Positions 36,315 through 48,010 are shown, counted from the stretch's first letter. The stretch: DNA of 64,000 bases from Desulfovibrionales bacterium (GCA_007693505.1 REDL01000051.1:43924-107923), one strand, 5' to 3'. Numbers and translations are program-made. The notes: generated by a model not told the origin, from the letters alone.

Positions 36315-38126
36315 ATGCAATTTTCGTTTCAAAACCGTGTGCTTCACCAACTGGCAGCGGGCCTGAACCAGACCTGGGGCCAGACCCTGGCCCAGCTTCT
36401 TCTTTTTGTCCCCGCCATCACATTGGCCCTGCTCCTTGCCCTTCCAGGCCAGCTTCTGGCCCAACAACAGCCGGCGACTGAACAGGCCATGGTCATACCG
36501 GAAGCAGCCAACGCAACCCAGGACCTGGAGAATAGATTGGATACCGTGCGGACGCAGCTGGCCGCCATATCCCAATCCATTCAGGACCGTCGCCGCCACC
36601 TGGATGTTATGCGACAGCAAATGGCTGAGGCGCAAACCGAATCGGAACGGGCCGAGATGGCTGCCGAGATCGCTGAAATTGAGCGGTTGCTGCAAGCATC
36701 TCGATCAACGTTCGAGTCCGTGGCCACCGGCGGCATCGACAGCTCCCTCTTCCGTGACGAACCGGAACAGCCCTTTGACTGGCAGCAAGAACTCTTTGAA
36801 ATCGTGGAGCCGTTCCTGGACCAGATGAAACAGTTCACGGAGACGCCCCGGAATATCGAACGGATCAACCGCGAGATTGCCCGCGACCAGGCCAAACTGG
36901 TTGCTGTCAATCGGGCTCTGACCAACATCACCAACGTGATCGCCACAGTGGAAGATGATCAGCTGCTGACCAGGTTGCAGGCACTGGAGAACACCTGGCT
37001 TCAGCGCCGATCAGATCTGGAACTGGGAATCAATCTCCTGCAGTTGCAACTGCAGGAACTTCGGGATGAGCAACAGACTTTTTGGGATATGCTCCGCCAG
37101 GGCATGCTCTCTTTTGTGCAGGGTCGAGGCCTGATCCTGATCATCGCGGTCGCGGTTACCGCCGGCTTCTGGTCGCTGCTCCAGGCCTTGCCCAGGATCA
37201 CCCGCCGCAAACACGGTGTGGAGACGGTCGGCAAACGCAAAACCTATTCCCGGCTGATGACCGTCAGCTATCAGGTTTTCTGCGTCCTGGCCTCCCTGAC
37301 CATCCTGCTCCTGATTTTCTACGTTTCCGGGGACTGGTTGCTGCTAGGCTTGGCCATGATCATCCTGATCATGGTCGTACTTGGCTCCAGAACATACCTG
37401 CCGCGATTCATGAACGAGGTGCGGATGCTTTTGGACATGGGACCGGTCCGTGAAGGCGAGCGCATTATTTTGAATGGAATCCCATGGGAAGTCAAAAGCT
37501 TGAACTACTACTCCATTCTGGTCAACAAGGAATTGCAGGGCGGCGTCTTGCGCGTCCCCCTTGCGGACTTGACCAGCCAGATCTCCCGCCCGGTTGAGAG
37601 CGAGGAACCCTGGTTTCCCACGCGCAAGGACGACTTCGTGATGCTCTCCGACGAAACGTATGGACAGGTCCTGCTGCAAACACCGGAAGTGGTCCAGCTC
37701 AGACATGTTGGATCCATCCGGACCTTTTCCACTCCGGCCTTTCTGGACGCTTCCCCACGCAATCTGACCCGCGACGGCTTCGGTTTTGCCGTAACCTTTG
37801 GCATCGACTACCAGCACCAGGCCATCTGCCTGGATGAAGTTCCCGGCATTTTCGAAGCAGCGGTGACCGCCAACCTGAGAGCCGCCTTTCACGACGGCCT
37901 GGCATCCGTCCTGGTGGACTTCAGGGAAGCCGGAGCCTCCTCCCTGGACTACCTGATCTACGTGATGATGCACGGCAGCGCTGCTGGCTCCTACTGGGCC
38001 GTGGGCCGGATCGTCCAGCAATCATGCGTTGCGGTATGCAACGAGCGTGGCTGGATTATCCCCTTCACGCAGCTCACCGTGCACCAAGGGGATGGTTTTG
38101 AAACCTTGCGCACCATTCGATCATAG
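36315..38126 (+). CDS. Large MscS-like mechanosensitive channel
   Basis: Membrane protein of about 603 residues. A signal-like hydrophobic segment (about 22-45, ending Q-L-L-A-Q-Q) precedes a long coiled-coil periplasmic region (60-250), about three helices (255-375) and an MscS-type cytosolic part: G-P-V-R-E-G-E-R-I-I-L-N-G near 376 and V-A-V-C-N-E-R-G-W-I-I-P-F near the end. The MscK/YbdG-like layout suggests an osmotic-release valve. ATG at 36315 has GGAG six bases upstream. It overlaps the tamA-like start by 35 bases and is probably co-transcribed with tamA-tamB; osmotic adaptation fits the betaine genes elsewhere. Confidence 0.8.
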   Translation: MQFSFQNRVLHQLAAGLNQTWGQTLAQLLLFVPAITLALLLALPGQLLAQQQPATEQAMVIPEAANATQDLENRLDTVRTQLAAISQSIQDRRRHLDVMRQQMAEAQTESERAEMAAEIAEIERLLQASRSTFESVATGGIDSSLFRDEPEQPFDWQQELFEIVEPFLDQMKQFTETPRNIERINREIARDQAKLVAVNRALTNITNVIATVEDDQLLTRLQALENTWLQRRSDLELGINLLQLQLQELRDEQQTFWDMLRQGMLSFVQGRGLILIIAVAVTAGFWSLLQALPRITRRKHGVETVGKRKTYSRLMTVSYQVFCVLASLTILLLIFYVSGDWLLLGLAMIILIMVVLGSRTYLPRFMNEVRMLLDMGPVREGERIILNGIPWEVKSLNYYSILVNKELQGGVLRVPLADLTSQISRPVESEEPWFPTRKDDFVMLSDETYGQVLLQTPEVVQLRHVGSIRTFSTPAFLDASPRNLTRDGFGFAVTFGIDYQHQAICLDEVPGIFEAAVTANLRAAFHDGLASVLVDFREAGASSLDYLIYVMMHGSAAGSYWAVGRIVQQSCVAVCNERGWIIPFTQLTVHQGDGFETLRTIRS

Positions 38127-39969
38127 TCATCGATTGCCGCGTCTTTTTTTTCTCGCTTTGCTTCTGCTCGGCTGGGCCGGGCTGGCCATCCCGGTCAGTC
38201 CGGCCCAGGCCCAATTTGAAACTATGCGGGACCTGGTTCCGGATGCCCTGCAACAGAGGCTGTTCGGCTCCACTGCCTACAGCGTCAGTTTCCAGGGCGA
38301 TCTGGACAGCGAACTTCGTGATGTACTCCGTTCGGTTTCCGAAACGTATGCCCTGCGCCACCACCTGCCGGCCACTCCGGAAATGCTTGATCGACGGGCC
38401 CGCGGCGACATCCCCAACCTGATGCGCGGTCTGCGCTCCGAAGGATTCTATGCGGGTCGGATCGAGGTCGATGTGGATCACGCGGCCTCGCCCCCAGAGG
38501 TCCTTTTCCATATCCAACCCGGCCCGGAGTACAGCCTTGCCGCCGTCCACTTTGATGGACCGACCAGCGAGGAATGGTTCGACTTTTCCGCGCCAACCCC
38601 GGATACCGTCGGCTTGGCCATCGGTCGTCGGGCCCGAGGTCCGGAAATTCAGCGGGGAATCGCCAGCCTTCGGGATTTTTTCCGTGAAAACGGCCACCCT
38701 TTTCCCTGGGTCGACCTGCGGGAAGCTGTCGTAGACCACGCGGCCCGAACCATGACCGTGTTCTATGCCTTCAGTCCCGGACCACACGTCCTGTTCGGCC
38801 CTGTCACGGTGGAAGGCGAGGATCGAGTCGACCCGGCACATATCCTGAACAAGGTTCCCTGGACAGCGCCCCAGGCCTTCCAAACCTCCCAGCTGAACCG
38901 ACTCCGCTCCGATTTGATGCTGACCGGGCTCTTCACCGTGGTGAATGTCACCCATCCCAACACCCCGGCGGATGACGGCACCCTGCCAATTACCATTTCC
39001 GTCGTGGAGCGCGTCCCCAGAACGATAAGGGCCGGGGTGGGCTACGAAACCGACACTGGTTTCGGCACGGCTTTGGAATGGGAACACCGCAACATCCTCG
39101 GCCGGGGAGAACAGCTGCGCACCCGGCTCCAACTGGCCGAGAAAAAACAGACGTTCGAGACCGCTTTCCAGGTGCCGGAATTTCCAGACCCAACTCAGTC
39201 CCTGACGATCCAGGGCCTCATCGGGCAAGAGGAGACCGACGCCCTGAAAAAAAAGGAAATCGGTATCGGGGCCATGGTCAATCGCCAAATGGGGCGACAC
39301 TGGTCCGTGAGCCTCGGGACCGCGTATCGCTATTCCGAAGTCACGCAGCTCGGTGAAACCCAGACCTTCGCCCTGCTCTCCACCCCCGGAGAAGTGATCT
39401 GGGACCGACGCAACCATGTCCTCAATCCGACTCGAGGCTGGCGCGCCCAGGTCCGAGCGGAACCATTCCTGGACACCCTGGATTGGCAGACAACCTTTCT
39501 GAAGCTGTCCGGTGCGCTGAGCGCCCATATGCCGATCCTGCCCGAAGAGCGCTTGGTCCTTGCGGCTCGAGGCGCCCTGGGCTCAATAATGGGCCAGGCC
39601 AATTTGAGCCTGCCCGCGGATCAGCGTTTTTACGCCGGTGGTGGCGGATCAGTCCGGGGCTATGCCTTTCAATCCATTGGTCCGGAGTTGGACGGGGAAA
39701 TCGTGGGTGGCCGGAGCATGGTCGAGGTGGGCACGGAGCTGCGACTGCGCATGGACAATAATTTCGGGCTGGTGGCGTTTCTGGATGGCGGCCAGGTTTT
39801 CACTGAATCCGAGCTGCAGTTCCAGGACGATTTTCTCTGGGGGGCCGGCCTGGGATTGCGGTATCACCTGGAGTTCGGCCCCATTCGCCTGGACCTGGCC
39901 TTCCCGCTCAACCGCCGGGACAGGGATGACGCGTTTCAGGTCTATTTCAGCATTGGGCAGGCGTATTGA
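38092..39969 (+). CDS. tamA: Outer-membrane assembly protein TamA (Omp85 family)
   Basis: Omp85/BamA-superfamily outer-membrane barrel of about 625 residues. N-terminal hydrophobic leader (about 15-40, L-L-L-L-G-W-A-G-L-A), three POTRA domains (about 45-290), and a C-terminal 16-strand beta barrel (300-625) with F-A-G-G-G-G-S-V-R-G-Y-like motif (Y-A-G-G-G-G-S-V-R-G-Y near 520) and final F-Q-V-Y-F-S-I-G-Q-A-Y. It works with TamB in moving proteins or lipids to the outer membrane. The start at 38092 is uncertain, since the leader overlaps the channel gene; TTG at 38098 also fits AAGGGG. Confidence 0.92.
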   Translation: MVLKPCAPFDHSHRLPRLFFLALLLLGWAGLAIPVSPAQAQFETMRDLVPDALQQRLFGSTAYSVSFQGDLDSELRDVLRSVSETYALRHHLPATPEMLDRRARGDIPNLMRGLRSEGFYAGRIEVDVDHAASPPEVLFHIQPGPEYSLAAVHFDGPTSEEWFDFSAPTPDTVGLAIGRRARGPEIQRGIASLRDFFRENGHPFPWVDLREAVVDHAARTMTVFYAFSPGPHVLFGPVTVEGEDRVDPAHILNKVPWTAPQAFQTSQLNRLRSDLMLTGLFTVVNVTHPNTPADDGTLPITISVVERVPRTIRAGVGYETDTGFGTALEWEHRNILGRGEQLRTRLQLAEKKQTFETAFQVPEFPDPTQSLTIQGLIGQEETDALKKKEIGIGAMVNRQMGRHWSVSLGTAYRYSEVTQLGETQTFALLSTPGEVIWDRRNHVLNPTRGWRAQVRAEPFLDTLDWQTTFLKLSGALSAHMPILPEERLVLAARGALGSIMGQANLSLPADQRFYAGGGGSVRGYAFQSIGPELDGEIVGGRSMVEVGTELRLRMDNNFGLVAFLDGGQVFTESELQFQDDFLWGAGLGLRYHLEFGPIRLDLAFPLNRRDRDDAFQVYFSIGQAY

Positions 39970-40166
39970 AGGAGAACCCCTGGCTGTTCATCGCTTGATG
40001 GCGCATTAAAAATTTTCGTATACTCAACGACTCCAAGGTCAATCATACGAACAGCGCCTTCAATGACGCGTTTATCTGCCTAAAAAGCAGTTGTCCAGCT
40101 TCACCCCTTTTGCCCTGTCGTGCCTCGCCACCAAAACCGCCGAATCGTCTAACTTCAGCAACCACG

Positions 40167-43100
40167 ATGACCGATACACCAACTCCTCACTATTCACCAT
40201 TGCTCCGTCACCGCAAATGGTTGTACCTCCTCATTGTTCCACCATTGCTGCTGATATTTATCATCCTGGGAGCATTCCTTTTTTTGCGCACCGATTTCGG
40301 CCTGCAGCGTCTGGAAACGTTTCTCAATGCAACCCTTGCCGACGTGGGTGGCCAGCATATCGTGCTGTCAGGGCTGCATGGCGCGTTTCCTTTCGACCTA
40401 CGGCTGCGTGAACTGCGGATCGCCGATGCCCAGGGGCCGTGGCTGGAGACCGACGAAATCGTGTTGCGCTGGTCCGGCCGGGATCTACTCGCCCTGCGCA
40501 TCCGGATCCAGGAATTCAGCGTGGACCGGGTGGAGTTGTTGCACCTGCCGACCACGGATGAGCCCAAGCCGGACCGGGAACCTGTGGACCTGGAATCCTG
40601 GGAAGCCCTCCTGGATTTTGAGTTGCCCAAGGCTTTTCCCCGAGCGGCCCTGGACAATCTGGACATTCGCCGGATCATCCTGGCCGAAGCCGTTGCCGGA
40701 GAACGGATTGTCTTGGGCCTATCCGGCGACCTGGACGCCGGAGAGCGTGGAGCCCGACTGAATCTGCAACTGGACGCTCTGGCCGGCCCGCAGGGTGAGC
40801 AGGCCGGCGAAACCATCCTGCTCACCCTGCGGGCCGGATTTGCCACGGAGACAGACATCCTGGACCTGGGTTTGACCTTCAACGATCCCAGCGGCGCTCT
40901 GGCTCCCCTGCTCGGCCTCCCCCAGGCCACGCCACTTGGGATTACCCTGGAGGGCGACGGGCCACCCCAGTTTTGGGACGGTGCTTTTTCCGTTCAGGCC
41001 GGAGAACTGCTCGCCCTGCAGAGCCACCTGAGTCTGGCCTGGTCGGATTATCCCAATCTGGCCTGGGGCGGTGCGGTGAACATCGATCCTGCTTTGCTTC
41101 CCGAGTCGACCCGAGAATTGCTGCCGGCCACAACGTTCCACATCCAGGCGGCCATGCCCAGGCCCGACACATTCCAGCTGGCTGAGTTCGCCCTGCGCAA
41201 TACGCTGATGGATCTCGGCGCGCATGCGAATGTGGACCTGAACCTGTCCACCCTGACCGGTCAACTGCGCCTGGATGTGCTGGATACCGCGCCCTTGGCC
41301 GAACTGACCGGGATGGAGCTGGGACCGGGCATCGTCCTTGACGGCAACGTGTCCGGCCCCTTGACCGGCCCGGACATCCAGCTCACCCTGCACGTAAACG
41401 AGGTTGTCGCCGACCCTGTTCAGGTCGGCGGGATGAACCTGAACGCCGCGATCAGGTTCGACGCCACGAGCAAAACAGGCGTTGCCGGCGCGACAAGGCC
41501 TAATGGGCAGATCATTTCCGTTGCCGGGGCTTTGGATGTCCATGGGCTGCATGTACCGGACACGGCTCTGCCCCCGGAACTGACCGCGAACTTCAATGTG
41601 GCCTATCAACAGGCTGACCATTTCGTGGATGTGCAATCTCTGGCCCTGACCGGCCAGGGCTTGGAGTTCCTTGCCGTTGCCGGCTACTGCCTGGAGACCA
41701 CCCGGCTGGATGCCCTTTTGGAGCTCCAGCCCAGCCCGATCCAGCCCTGGCTGGCTGCTCACGGACTGGAAGACGCTGCGGGGCAGGCCGATTTGCGGAT
41801 CACGGCCCAGGGCACGGTCCAGCCCATGCATCTGGAACTGGACCTGGACACGGGCCTGACCCAGCTCTCGGGCCTGCCTGAACCGCTCCCCCAACTGCTG
41901 GGCGCGACCCCCAGACTGCATGCCCATGCCCGGCTCCTCCCGTCAGACACCCCTGAAGCAACCGGCCCGGGGACTATCCAAGTCCAGTCCGTGCACCTGC
42001 AGGCCCATGGTCTGGAACTGAACGCGACAGCTGATTTCACCCTGGCCACCGGGGTTGTCAACGGCCAGGCCACACTGGTCCTTCCCGACCTGAACCTGGC
42101 CTCGCCGACACCGGATTTCCGCCTGGCCGGTGCGGCCGCTGTGGAGGTCGAGGCTCGGGGAGATCTGAATGACAACCTGGACCTTCGCTTCAGCCTGCTC
42201 AGCGACGATCTGGGGGTGAACGATCTGGAGTCATTTCCGCTCCGACTCCTTGCGGATGTCCGCTCCCTGCCTGCCACCCCCCGCGGCCAACTGACATTGT
42301 CCGCTTCCCCCCTGCGTGCTCCCGTGCTTCTGGAGACGGCTTTCGCTGTGGACAATGCCCGGCTTCACGTCACGGAACTGGAACTGACCCTTCCAGAGGG
42401 CATGGTGCAGGGCCAGGGTGTGCTGGATCTGGACAGCCAACTGGTGACGGCCGAACTCCAGGGCCACATCCAGGACATCACCCCCCTGGCAGCACTGGCC
42501 GGACAAACCATGCACGGTGCTCTGGAACTGGACCTGAACATTGCGCCGGATGATCGTGCTCAAAGCATGCAGAATGCTCGGCTCCGGACATCGCTTCAAG
42601 ATTTTCATGCGGATTTTGGCACCATGGCCGGCCTGAGCCTTGACGGAGAAATCCAGGACGTCATGGGAACGGTGGATGGACCGCGAATAACGCTGGACAT
42701 GGCAGCCCGGGATGTTCATGCTGGCGAGACCCAGATCCATCAAATGGACGCCTCCCTGGACGGATCTCTTGCTCGAATGGATCTGCGCGCCACGGCCCAG
42801 GGCTACGCTCTGCATCCATTCACCCTTCATCTGGAAGCTGCCGCGACAGAAGACCCGGCGGGACGAACCCTGCACATCAACAACCTCCTCGGAGACTGGG
42901 CTGGGGAGGAACTGCGCCTGACTGACCCGGTCTTCCTGACCCTCGGAGACCAAGAACAGACTCTCTCCGCACTGCACCTCAATTTGGGACAGGCCACGTT
43001 CCGCGCCCAGGCCCGGATCGGGGAGCAGGACGCGGACGTGCGCCTGGGTGTGGAGCATCTCCCGCTCTCGCTGTTCACCGCGGATGTTTTGGGCAACCTC

Positions 43101-44678
43101 ACCCTCGGAGCAGTGCTTTCCGGCCCCAAGTCCCGTCTGCAAGGCGATGTGACGGTTCTCGGGCAGAACCTGACTCCGGCGATCATTGATCCGGAGCGGT
43201 TTCCGGCCATGGATTTCCAGGCAGATCTCGCCCTGGACGGCCACGCCGTTTCCCTGGACGCCCAAATACGAGAAACACAGACAGCGACCCCCTTGCTCCA
43301 GGCCCAAGCCAGAACCGCAATGGTGCTTGGCCTGGAGCCGGCCGGCCTGGTGGTGCCCCCTGACGCCCCGGTGACGGCCAGTGCGCACGGAACACTGGAC
43401 ATGGGCTGGCTGGGGGAAATTGTTCTGCCGGACAGCCAGTTGTTGCGAGGCGTCCTGGACCTGGATCTCCAGCTCGAGGGCACCCTGGACTCCCCGCGCC
43501 CCCGGGGCGCGCTCCAGATCCAGCAGGCCAGCTACCAGCATCTTCTCCAGGGGGTTCTGCTCCAGGACATCGAGGCCAATGTCCGGCTTGTGGACCACCG
43601 TATCCAGGTGGTTTCACTCACGGCCACGGACGGCGGCCAGGGCCGCCTGAATGCACAAGGCCAGGCCAGCCTCATTGCCGAGGAGAATTTTTCGTTTGCC
43701 TTCTCCGTGCACATGCACGAGATGAAGATCCTGGACAGCCCCATGATCCAGGCCAGACTCGCGCGCGTCGACCTGGACATCTCCGGCTCCGCAGCGTCCC
43801 AGATGGTTCAAGGGCAGGTGCTTGTGGACCGCGTTGAGGTTACACTTCGCGATATTGGTGGTCCCCAGGTGGTGGACCTGCCTGTTGTGGAAAAACATGG
43901 TCCCCGTGCCAGCCCCCCCCGGGTCGATCCTCAGGAGTCCCAGACGCCGGACATCCCGCTGACCCTGGATATCGACGTCAGCTTTCCGGCCCGAATCTTT
44001 GTTCGAGGGCACGGGCTGGATTCGGAATGGGGCGGCAATCTGCACGTCACCGGAACAGCCTCGGAACCTGACGTCCGCGGGGTAATCCGGCCGCAACGTG
44101 GCCGACTGGATCTGCTGGGCAGACGTTTCATCATCGACCCGCAAAGCGTCATCCAGTTCACCGGCGGTCAGCCGCCGCTGCCCTTCATCAACCTGGCGGC
44201 CTCCCAAACCCGACGCGATCCGGATGGCGAAAAAACCTTTACCGTGCGCGTCAGCGGAGTTCCTCCGGACATTCCGCCCCCGACACTGAGCTCTGATCCG
44301 CCCCTCCCCGAGGATGAAATACTCTCGCAAATGCTTTTCGGCAGATCCATATCCCGCATCTCTCCCACCCAAGCTGCCCAGTTGGCCCTGGCAGCAAGGG
44401 AATTAGCCGGATACGGCTCCGGCATGGACCTGATGGGCACTGCCCGGGATCTGCTCCAACTGGATGACCTGGACCTGGTCTCCGACGAAGGTGGAGACAT
44501 GGTTCTTCGGGCGGGCCGGTACATCCACGAGCGGGTCTATCTGCGCCTGGACAGGGATCTGAAAACAGGTGACGAAACCGCGACAGTGGATGTAATGGTT
44601 TCCCCCCGGATCAACCTGGAAAGCACCGTTGGCCCGCGAGGCGGCGGACTGGGTCTGTTCTGGAGAAGGGACTATTGA
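40167..44678 (+). CDS. tamB: Translocation and assembly module protein TamB
   Basis: Very large AsmA-like/TamB-family protein, about 1503 residues, with one N-terminal membrane helix (about 18-40) and a long periplasmic beta-rich body repeating strands such as L-D-L-D-L-D-L. The C-terminal DUF490 domain is recognisable by [17 protein letters not shown] near 1385 and the final [12 protein letters not shown]. It bridges the periplasm and partners with TamA upstream (197 bases apart). ATG 40167 starts the homologous part; an upstream ATG at 40110 is unsupported. Confidence 0.93.
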   Translation: MTDTPTPHYSPLLRHRKWLYLLIVPPLLLIFIILGAFLFLRTDFGLQRLETFLNATLADVGGQHIVLSGLHGAFPFDLRLRELRIADAQGPWLETDEIVLRWSGRDLLALRIRIQEFSVDRVELLHLPTTDEPKPDREPVDLESWEALLDFELPKAFPRAALDNLDIRRIILAEAVAGERIVLGLSGDLDAGERGARLNLQLDALAGPQGEQAGETILLTLRAGFATETDILDLGLTFNDPSGALAPLLGLPQATPLGITLEGDGPPQFWDGAFSVQAGELLALQSHLSLAWSDYPNLAWGGAVNIDPALLPESTRELLPATTFHIQAAMPRPDTFQLAEFALRNTLMDLGAHANVDLNLSTLTGQLRLDVLDTAPLAELTGMELGPGIVLDGNVSGPLTGPDIQLTLHVNEVVADPVQVGGMNLNAAIRFDATSKTGVAGATRPNGQIISVAGALDVHGLHVPDTALPPELTANFNVAYQQADHFVDVQSLALTGQGLEFLAVAGYCLETTRLDALLELQPSPIQPWLAAHGLEDAAGQADLRITAQGTVQPMHLELDLDTGLTQLSGLPEPLPQLLGATPRLHAHARLLPSDTPEATGPGTIQVQSVHLQAHGLELNATADFTLATGVVNGQATLVLPDLNLASPTPDFRLAGAAAVEVEARGDLNDNLDLRFSLLSDDLGVNDLESFPLRLLADVRSLPATPRGQLTLSASPLRAPVLLETAFAVDNARLHVTELELTLPEGMVQGQGVLDLDSQLVTAELQGHIQDITPLAALAGQTMHGALELDLNIAPDDRAQSMQNARLRTSLQDFHADFGTMAGLSLDGEIQDVMGTVDGPRITLDMAARDVHAGETQIHQMDASLDGSLARMDLRATAQGYALHPFTLHLEAAATEDPAGRTLHINNLLGDWAGEELRLTDPVFLTLGDQEQTLSALHLNLGQATFRAQARIGEQDADVRLGVEHLPLSLFTADVLGNLTLGAVLSGPKSRLQGDVTVLGQNLTPAIIDPERFPAMDFQADLALDGHAVSLDAQIRETQTATPLLQAQARTAMVLGLEPAGLVVPPDAPVTASAHGTLDMGWLGEIVLPDSQLLRGVLDLDLQLEGTLDSPRPRGALQIQQASYQHLLQGVLLQDIEANVRLVDHRIQVVSLTATDGGQGRLNAQGQASLIAEENFSFAFSVHMHEMKILDSPMIQARLARVDLDISGSAASQMVQGQVLVDRVEVTLRDIGGPQVVDLPVVEKHGPRASPPRVDPQESQTPDIPLTLDIDVSFPARIFVRGHGLDSEWGGNLHVTGTASEPDVRGVIRPQRGRLDLLGRRFIIDPQSVIQFTGGQPPLPFINLAASQTRRDPDGEKTFTVRVSGVPPDIPPPTLSSDPPLPEDEILSQMLFGRSISRISPTQAAQLALAARELAGYGSGMDLMGTARDLLQLDDLDLVSDEGGDMVLRAGRYIHERVYLRLDRDLKTGDETATVDVMVSPRINLESTVGPRGGGLGLFWRRDY

Positions 44679-44778
44679 ACGCTTGTCTTGGCAACGCGAT
44701 TGTCGTGGACCCTGTGCACAACTCAGATATGGCAATGCACGATGGCAATCCAAAATTACGGTTCAATGGAGGACTGTT

Positions 44779-46995
44779 ATGAAAAGAATCCAGGCTGGAA
44801 CACTACAGGTCGCCAAGCCGTTTTACGACTTCATCGCTCATGAGGCCACGCCCGGAACCGGACTGGAGCCGGAGCACTTCTGGAGCGGTCTGGAACGGAT
44901 CGTCCGGGAACTCGGACCGCGCAACGCCGCATTGCTGCGAAAACGCGACGCCCTGCAGGCAGCCGTCGACCAGTGGCACCGTGACCGGGCCGATCAACCC
45001 CACGATCCCGCGGCCTACAAACAGTTTCTCCTGGATATCGGCTATCTGCTACCCGGAAGTATTTCTGATGGCCCGGATTTCAAAGTCACTACCGAAAACG
45101 TGGACCCGGAAATCGCCACCATTGCCGGACCGCAACTCGTGGTTCCGGCAACCAACGCCCGGTACGCCGTGAACGCGGTCAACGCCCGCTGGGGCAGTCT
45201 CTACGACGCCCTGTACGGCACGGACGTGATCGGCGAAGACCAGGGCGCGGCAAAAGGGGACGCCTACAATCCGCTACGCGGGGCCAGGGTCATGGCCGAG
45301 GCCGCCGCGTTTCTTGACAGGGCCGCTCCATTGGCCGCCGGCCGCCACGCCGATGTGGTCCGCTACATGATCGCCCCGAATCCATCCACGCCGGAGAGGC
45401 GGATCCTGATAGCCCTCCTGGAGGACGGCTCCAGCCAGGAACTGGCCCGCCCGGAACAGTTCGTCGGCTTTCTCGGCCCCATGAACCAGGATAGCGAACC
45501 CAAGGCCCTGGTCCTGTGCAACCACGGCCTGCATCTGGAGCTGCGCATCGACCGCACCCACCACATCGGCCGCGAAAACAGGGCCGGGGTCTGCGACGTG
45601 GTCCTGGAAGCGGCCCTGACCACCATCCTGGACTTCGAGGACTCCGTGGCCGTGGTGGACGCCGAGGACAAGACCGGGGCATTTCGCAACCTGCTGGGCC
45701 TGCTCAAGGGCGACCTGACCGCCAAATTCTCCAAGGGCGGCCGCTTCGTGGAGCGCCGGATGCATGAAGACCTGAGCTTCACGGCCCCCGACGGACCTGA
45801 ACTCCGCCTGCCCGGACGCAGCCTGATGCTGGTCCGCAACGTGGGCCTGCTGATGACCACGGACACTGTCCTGGACGACCAGGGCCAGGAAATCCCCGAG
45901 GGCATCCTGGACGGCCTGACCACGTCCCTGATCTCCCTGCATGACCTCCGGGCCTCTTCCGGCAGTCCATGGCGCAACAGCCGCCATGGCAGCGTGTACA
46001 TTGTCAAACCCAAACAGCATGGCCCGGAAGAGGTCCAGTTCACCCAGGACCTGTTTGCCGCCATCGAGGACGTCCTGAGCCTGAGCCGCAACACCTTGAA
46101 GATCGGAATCATGGACGAGGAACGCCGGACCACCCTGAACCTCAAGGAGTGCATCCGGGCCGCCCGGGAGCGGGTCATCTTCATCAATACCGGTTTTTTG
46201 GACCGCACCGGGGACGAGATCCACACCAGCATGGAGGCCGGGCCCATGGTTCGCAAGAACGCCATGCGCTCCGAGCCGTGGATGACCGCCTATGAGGACT
46301 GGAACGTGGACGTGGGCCTGGCCGCGGGCTTGAGCGGCACGGCCCAGATCGGCAAGGGCATGTGGGCCAAACCGGACAAGATGGAGGAAATGGTCAAAGC
46401 CAAGATCGGCCACCCACTGTCCGGTGCCAACTGCGCCTGGGTCCCCTCCCCCACCGCGGCCACACTCCATGCCATGCACTACCACCAGGTGGACGTCTTC
46501 GCCCGGCAGCGCGAACTCATGGGCAGGCCTCGGGCCACCCTGGACGACCTGCTCCGGTTGCCGCTGCTGGGTGACAAGCGCCCCACCCCGGAGGAGATTG
46601 AGGAGGAACTGGCCAACAACGCCCAATCCATCCTGGGCTACGTGGTCCGCTGGGTGAACCAGGGCGTGGGCTGCTCCAAGGTCCCGGACATCACGGACGT
46701 CGGCCTGATGGAGGACCGGGCCACCCTGCGTATCTCCAGCCAGCACATGGCCAATTGGCTGCGCCACGGCATCTGCACCCGGGACCAGGTCCTGACCGTG
46801 CTGCGCCGCATGGCCGACGTGGTAGACCGCCAGAACGCCGCCGACCCTCAGTACCAACCCATGGGCCCCAACCACGACCAAAGCATCGCTTTCCAAGCCG
46901 CCCAGGATCTGATCTTTCTGGGCCGCGAACAACCAAACGGCTACACAGAGCCGATCCTCCACGCGCGACGCAGGGAGCTGAAGGACGGGAAGTAG
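44779..46995 (+). CDS. glcB: Malate synthase G
   Basis: Condenses glyoxylate and acetyl-CoA to malate. At 738 residues it is the single-chain G isoform. [15 protein letters not shown] near 285, [12 protein letters not shown] near 445 with the metal-binding acidic pair, and [10 protein letters not shown] near 545 are typical. A GGAGG seven bases before ATG 44779 sets the start. No isocitrate lyase or glycolate oxidase gene is nearby, so the role of the bypass in this organism is open. It is downstream of tamB by 100 bases but functionally separate. Confidence 0.96.
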   Translation: MKRIQAGTLQVAKPFYDFIAHEATPGTGLEPEHFWSGLERIVRELGPRNAALLRKRDALQAAVDQWHRDRADQPHDPAAYKQFLLDIGYLLPGSISDGPDFKVTTENVDPEIATIAGPQLVVPATNARYAVNAVNARWGSLYDALYGTDVIGEDQGAAKGDAYNPLRGARVMAEAAAFLDRAAPLAAGRHADVVRYMIAPNPSTPERRILIALLEDGSSQELARPEQFVGFLGPMNQDSEPKALVLCNHGLHLELRIDRTHHIGRENRAGVCDVVLEAALTTILDFEDSVAVVDAEDKTGAFRNLLGLLKGDLTAKFSKGGRFVERRMHEDLSFTAPDGPELRLPGRSLMLVRNVGLLMTTDTVLDDQGQEIPEGILDGLTTSLISLHDLRASSGSPWRNSRHGSVYIVKPKQHGPEEVQFTQDLFAAIEDVLSLSRNTLKIGIMDEERRTTLNLKECIRAARERVIFINTGFLDRTGDEIHTSMEAGPMVRKNAMRSEPWMTAYEDWNVDVGLAAGLSGTAQIGKGMWAKPDKMEEMVKAKIGHPLSGANCAWVPSPTAATLHAMHYHQVDVFARQRELMGRPRATLDDLLRLPLLGDKRPTPEEIEEELANNAQSILGYVVRWVNQGVGCSKVPDITDVGLMEDRATLRISSQHMANWLRHGICTRDQVLTVLRRMADVVDRQNAADPQYQPMGPNHDQSIAFQAAQDLIFLGREQPNGYTEPILHARRRELKDGK

Positions 46996-47117
46996 GCGGC
47001 CGCATTGAAAAATTGACTCTTCGACGTTGGACGAGGAATCGCAACAAAAAACATGCAGTGTCCTGAGGCTCTTTTCGCCCCCCAGGCGATGGCACGAGCG
47101 CTAAGCCCATCAAGGCA

Positions 47118-47165
47118 GAGTCCTTCGGGGATGGCATGTCGCCATGCCTTGACGGACTTAACTCC
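47118..47165. other. Long imperfect palindrome in gene-free stretch
   Basis: GAGTCC ... GGCATG-TCGC-CATGCC ... GGACTTAACTC can fold as a long stem-loop, centred at about 47141. The surrounding gap (46996-47282) has only shadow ORFs and looks like an intergenic repeat or remnant between malate synthase and the broken methyltransferase copy. Confidence 0.4.
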
Positions 47166-47282
47166 TTCGCGTCCCTTTCAATCGTGGGCGATGTACGGAG
47201 ATGCCTTCGGAGGGGGCTCCAGATAGAGATTACGCAATATGCCAACCTGTTATACCAATTCCACATCAAACGTCGAAAAACC

Positions 47283-47525
47283 CCGGTGCGATTGGAACGG
47301 CTCTTCGACGCAGTGGTCATCCCAGACTGCATTGGCTAAATGGTCACCGCGGACGAACTACACGAGGCCGTGCGCACCGCAGTGGAACTCCTCAATCCGA
47401 GCGGTGTGCTGCACGTGGTCGAAAAACCGGCGGAGACCTTCCAGATCAACGATTTCGCCTATACCGGGAAAAAAACGGCGTCCATGTATGTCACGCCGCT
47501 GAAACACAACAACATCGATCCGAGG
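47283..47525 (+). pseudogene. Fragment of a duplicated methyltransferase gene
   Basis: This segment is a near-copy of 48388-48630 inside the intact methyltransferase downstream: both begin V-R-L-E-R-L-F-D-A-V and go on with pairs such as L-H-E/Q-A-V-R-T-A-V-E and P-A-E-T-F-Q-I/D-N. An in-frame stop follows D-C-I-G after about 18 codons, and the 5' half and 3' end are missing. It is thus a partial tandem duplicate that decayed. The toxin-antitoxin pair sits right behind it, between the fragment and the intact gene. Confidence 0.85.
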
Positions 47526-47532
47526 GGCGACC

Positions 47533-47739
47533 ATGGTGACCATTCATCCAGAATACGTTGTCGACGCACAGCAGAACCGTAAGGCGGTTCTACTTCCTTT
47601 GGCGGATTGGGAATATATTGTCAGCGAACTTGAAGAACTTGACGACATCAGGGCTTACGATGCCGCCCAGCAGCATGCCGCCGATCGACTGCCCTTCGAG
47701 GAAGCCGTGCGCGAAATCCAACAGGGCTATGACCCGTGA
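47533..47739 (+). CDS. Antitoxin of a RelE/ParE-type toxin-antitoxin pair
   Basis: Short protein of 68 residues: an N-terminal beta-strand part (M-V-T-I-H-P-E-Y-V-V-D), a RelB/Phd-like helical core with L-P-L-A-D-W-E-Y-I-V-S-E-L-E-E-L near 22-37, and an acidic C-terminus. Such proteins bind their operator and neutralise the toxin. Its stop overlaps the toxin start (GTGA). It begins within a few bases of the decayed methyltransferase fragment. Confidence 0.8.
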   Translation: MVTIHPEYVVDAQQNRKAVLLPLADWEYIVSELEELDDIRAYDAAQQHAADRLPFEEAVREIQQGYDP

Positions 47740-47990
47740 ATTACTCCATCGAGATCTTGCGCATTGCTCAAAAGCAACTCGCGAAAATCGATCAACTTCA
47801 CCAGCGGCGCATCATCGACGCTATACGGAGCCTCGCCCTCAACCCCCGGCCCTCGGGTTGCAGGAAGCTCTCCAGCCGCCCAGCCTTGCGCATCCGCATT
47901 GATCCCTACCGCGTGATTTACGAGATACACGATACCCAGCTCTTGGTTCTCGTCGCTACTATCGGGGATAGAAAGGATGCATACCGGTGA
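47736..47990 (+). CDS. RelE/ParE-family toxin
   Basis: 84 residues with the ParE/RelE-fold pattern: A-Q-K-Q-L-A-K-I-D-Q near 10, D-A-I-R-S-L-A-L-N-P-R-P near 28 and a C-terminal strand set Y-R-V-I-Y-E-I-H-D near 60 ending L-V-A-T-I-G-D-R-K-D-A-Y. The R-V-I-Y-E/D motif is the family mark. It starts at GTG, overlapping the antitoxin stop. Whether the activity is mRNA cleavage or gyrase poisoning cannot be told. Confidence 0.88.
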   Translation: MNYSIEILRIAQKQLAKIDQLHQRRIIDAIRSLALNPRPSGCRKLSSRPALRIRIDPYRVIYEIHDTQLLVLVATIGDRKDAYR

Positions 47991-48010
47991 ACAGCTCCTT
48001 TCCTTGTCGC

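Noticed and set aside
42231..43598. 455-residue minus-strand ORF opposite tamB
   Set aside because: Antisense shadow of a repetitive, GC-rich gene.
45274..46962. 562-residue minus-strand ORF opposite malate synthase
   Set aside because: Gly/His/Val-rich shadow of a GC-rich gene; no domain, no ribosome site.
46996..47282. Short ORFs between malate synthase and the methyltransferase fragment
   Set aside because: No ribosome site or similarity; region is palindromic and repeat-like.
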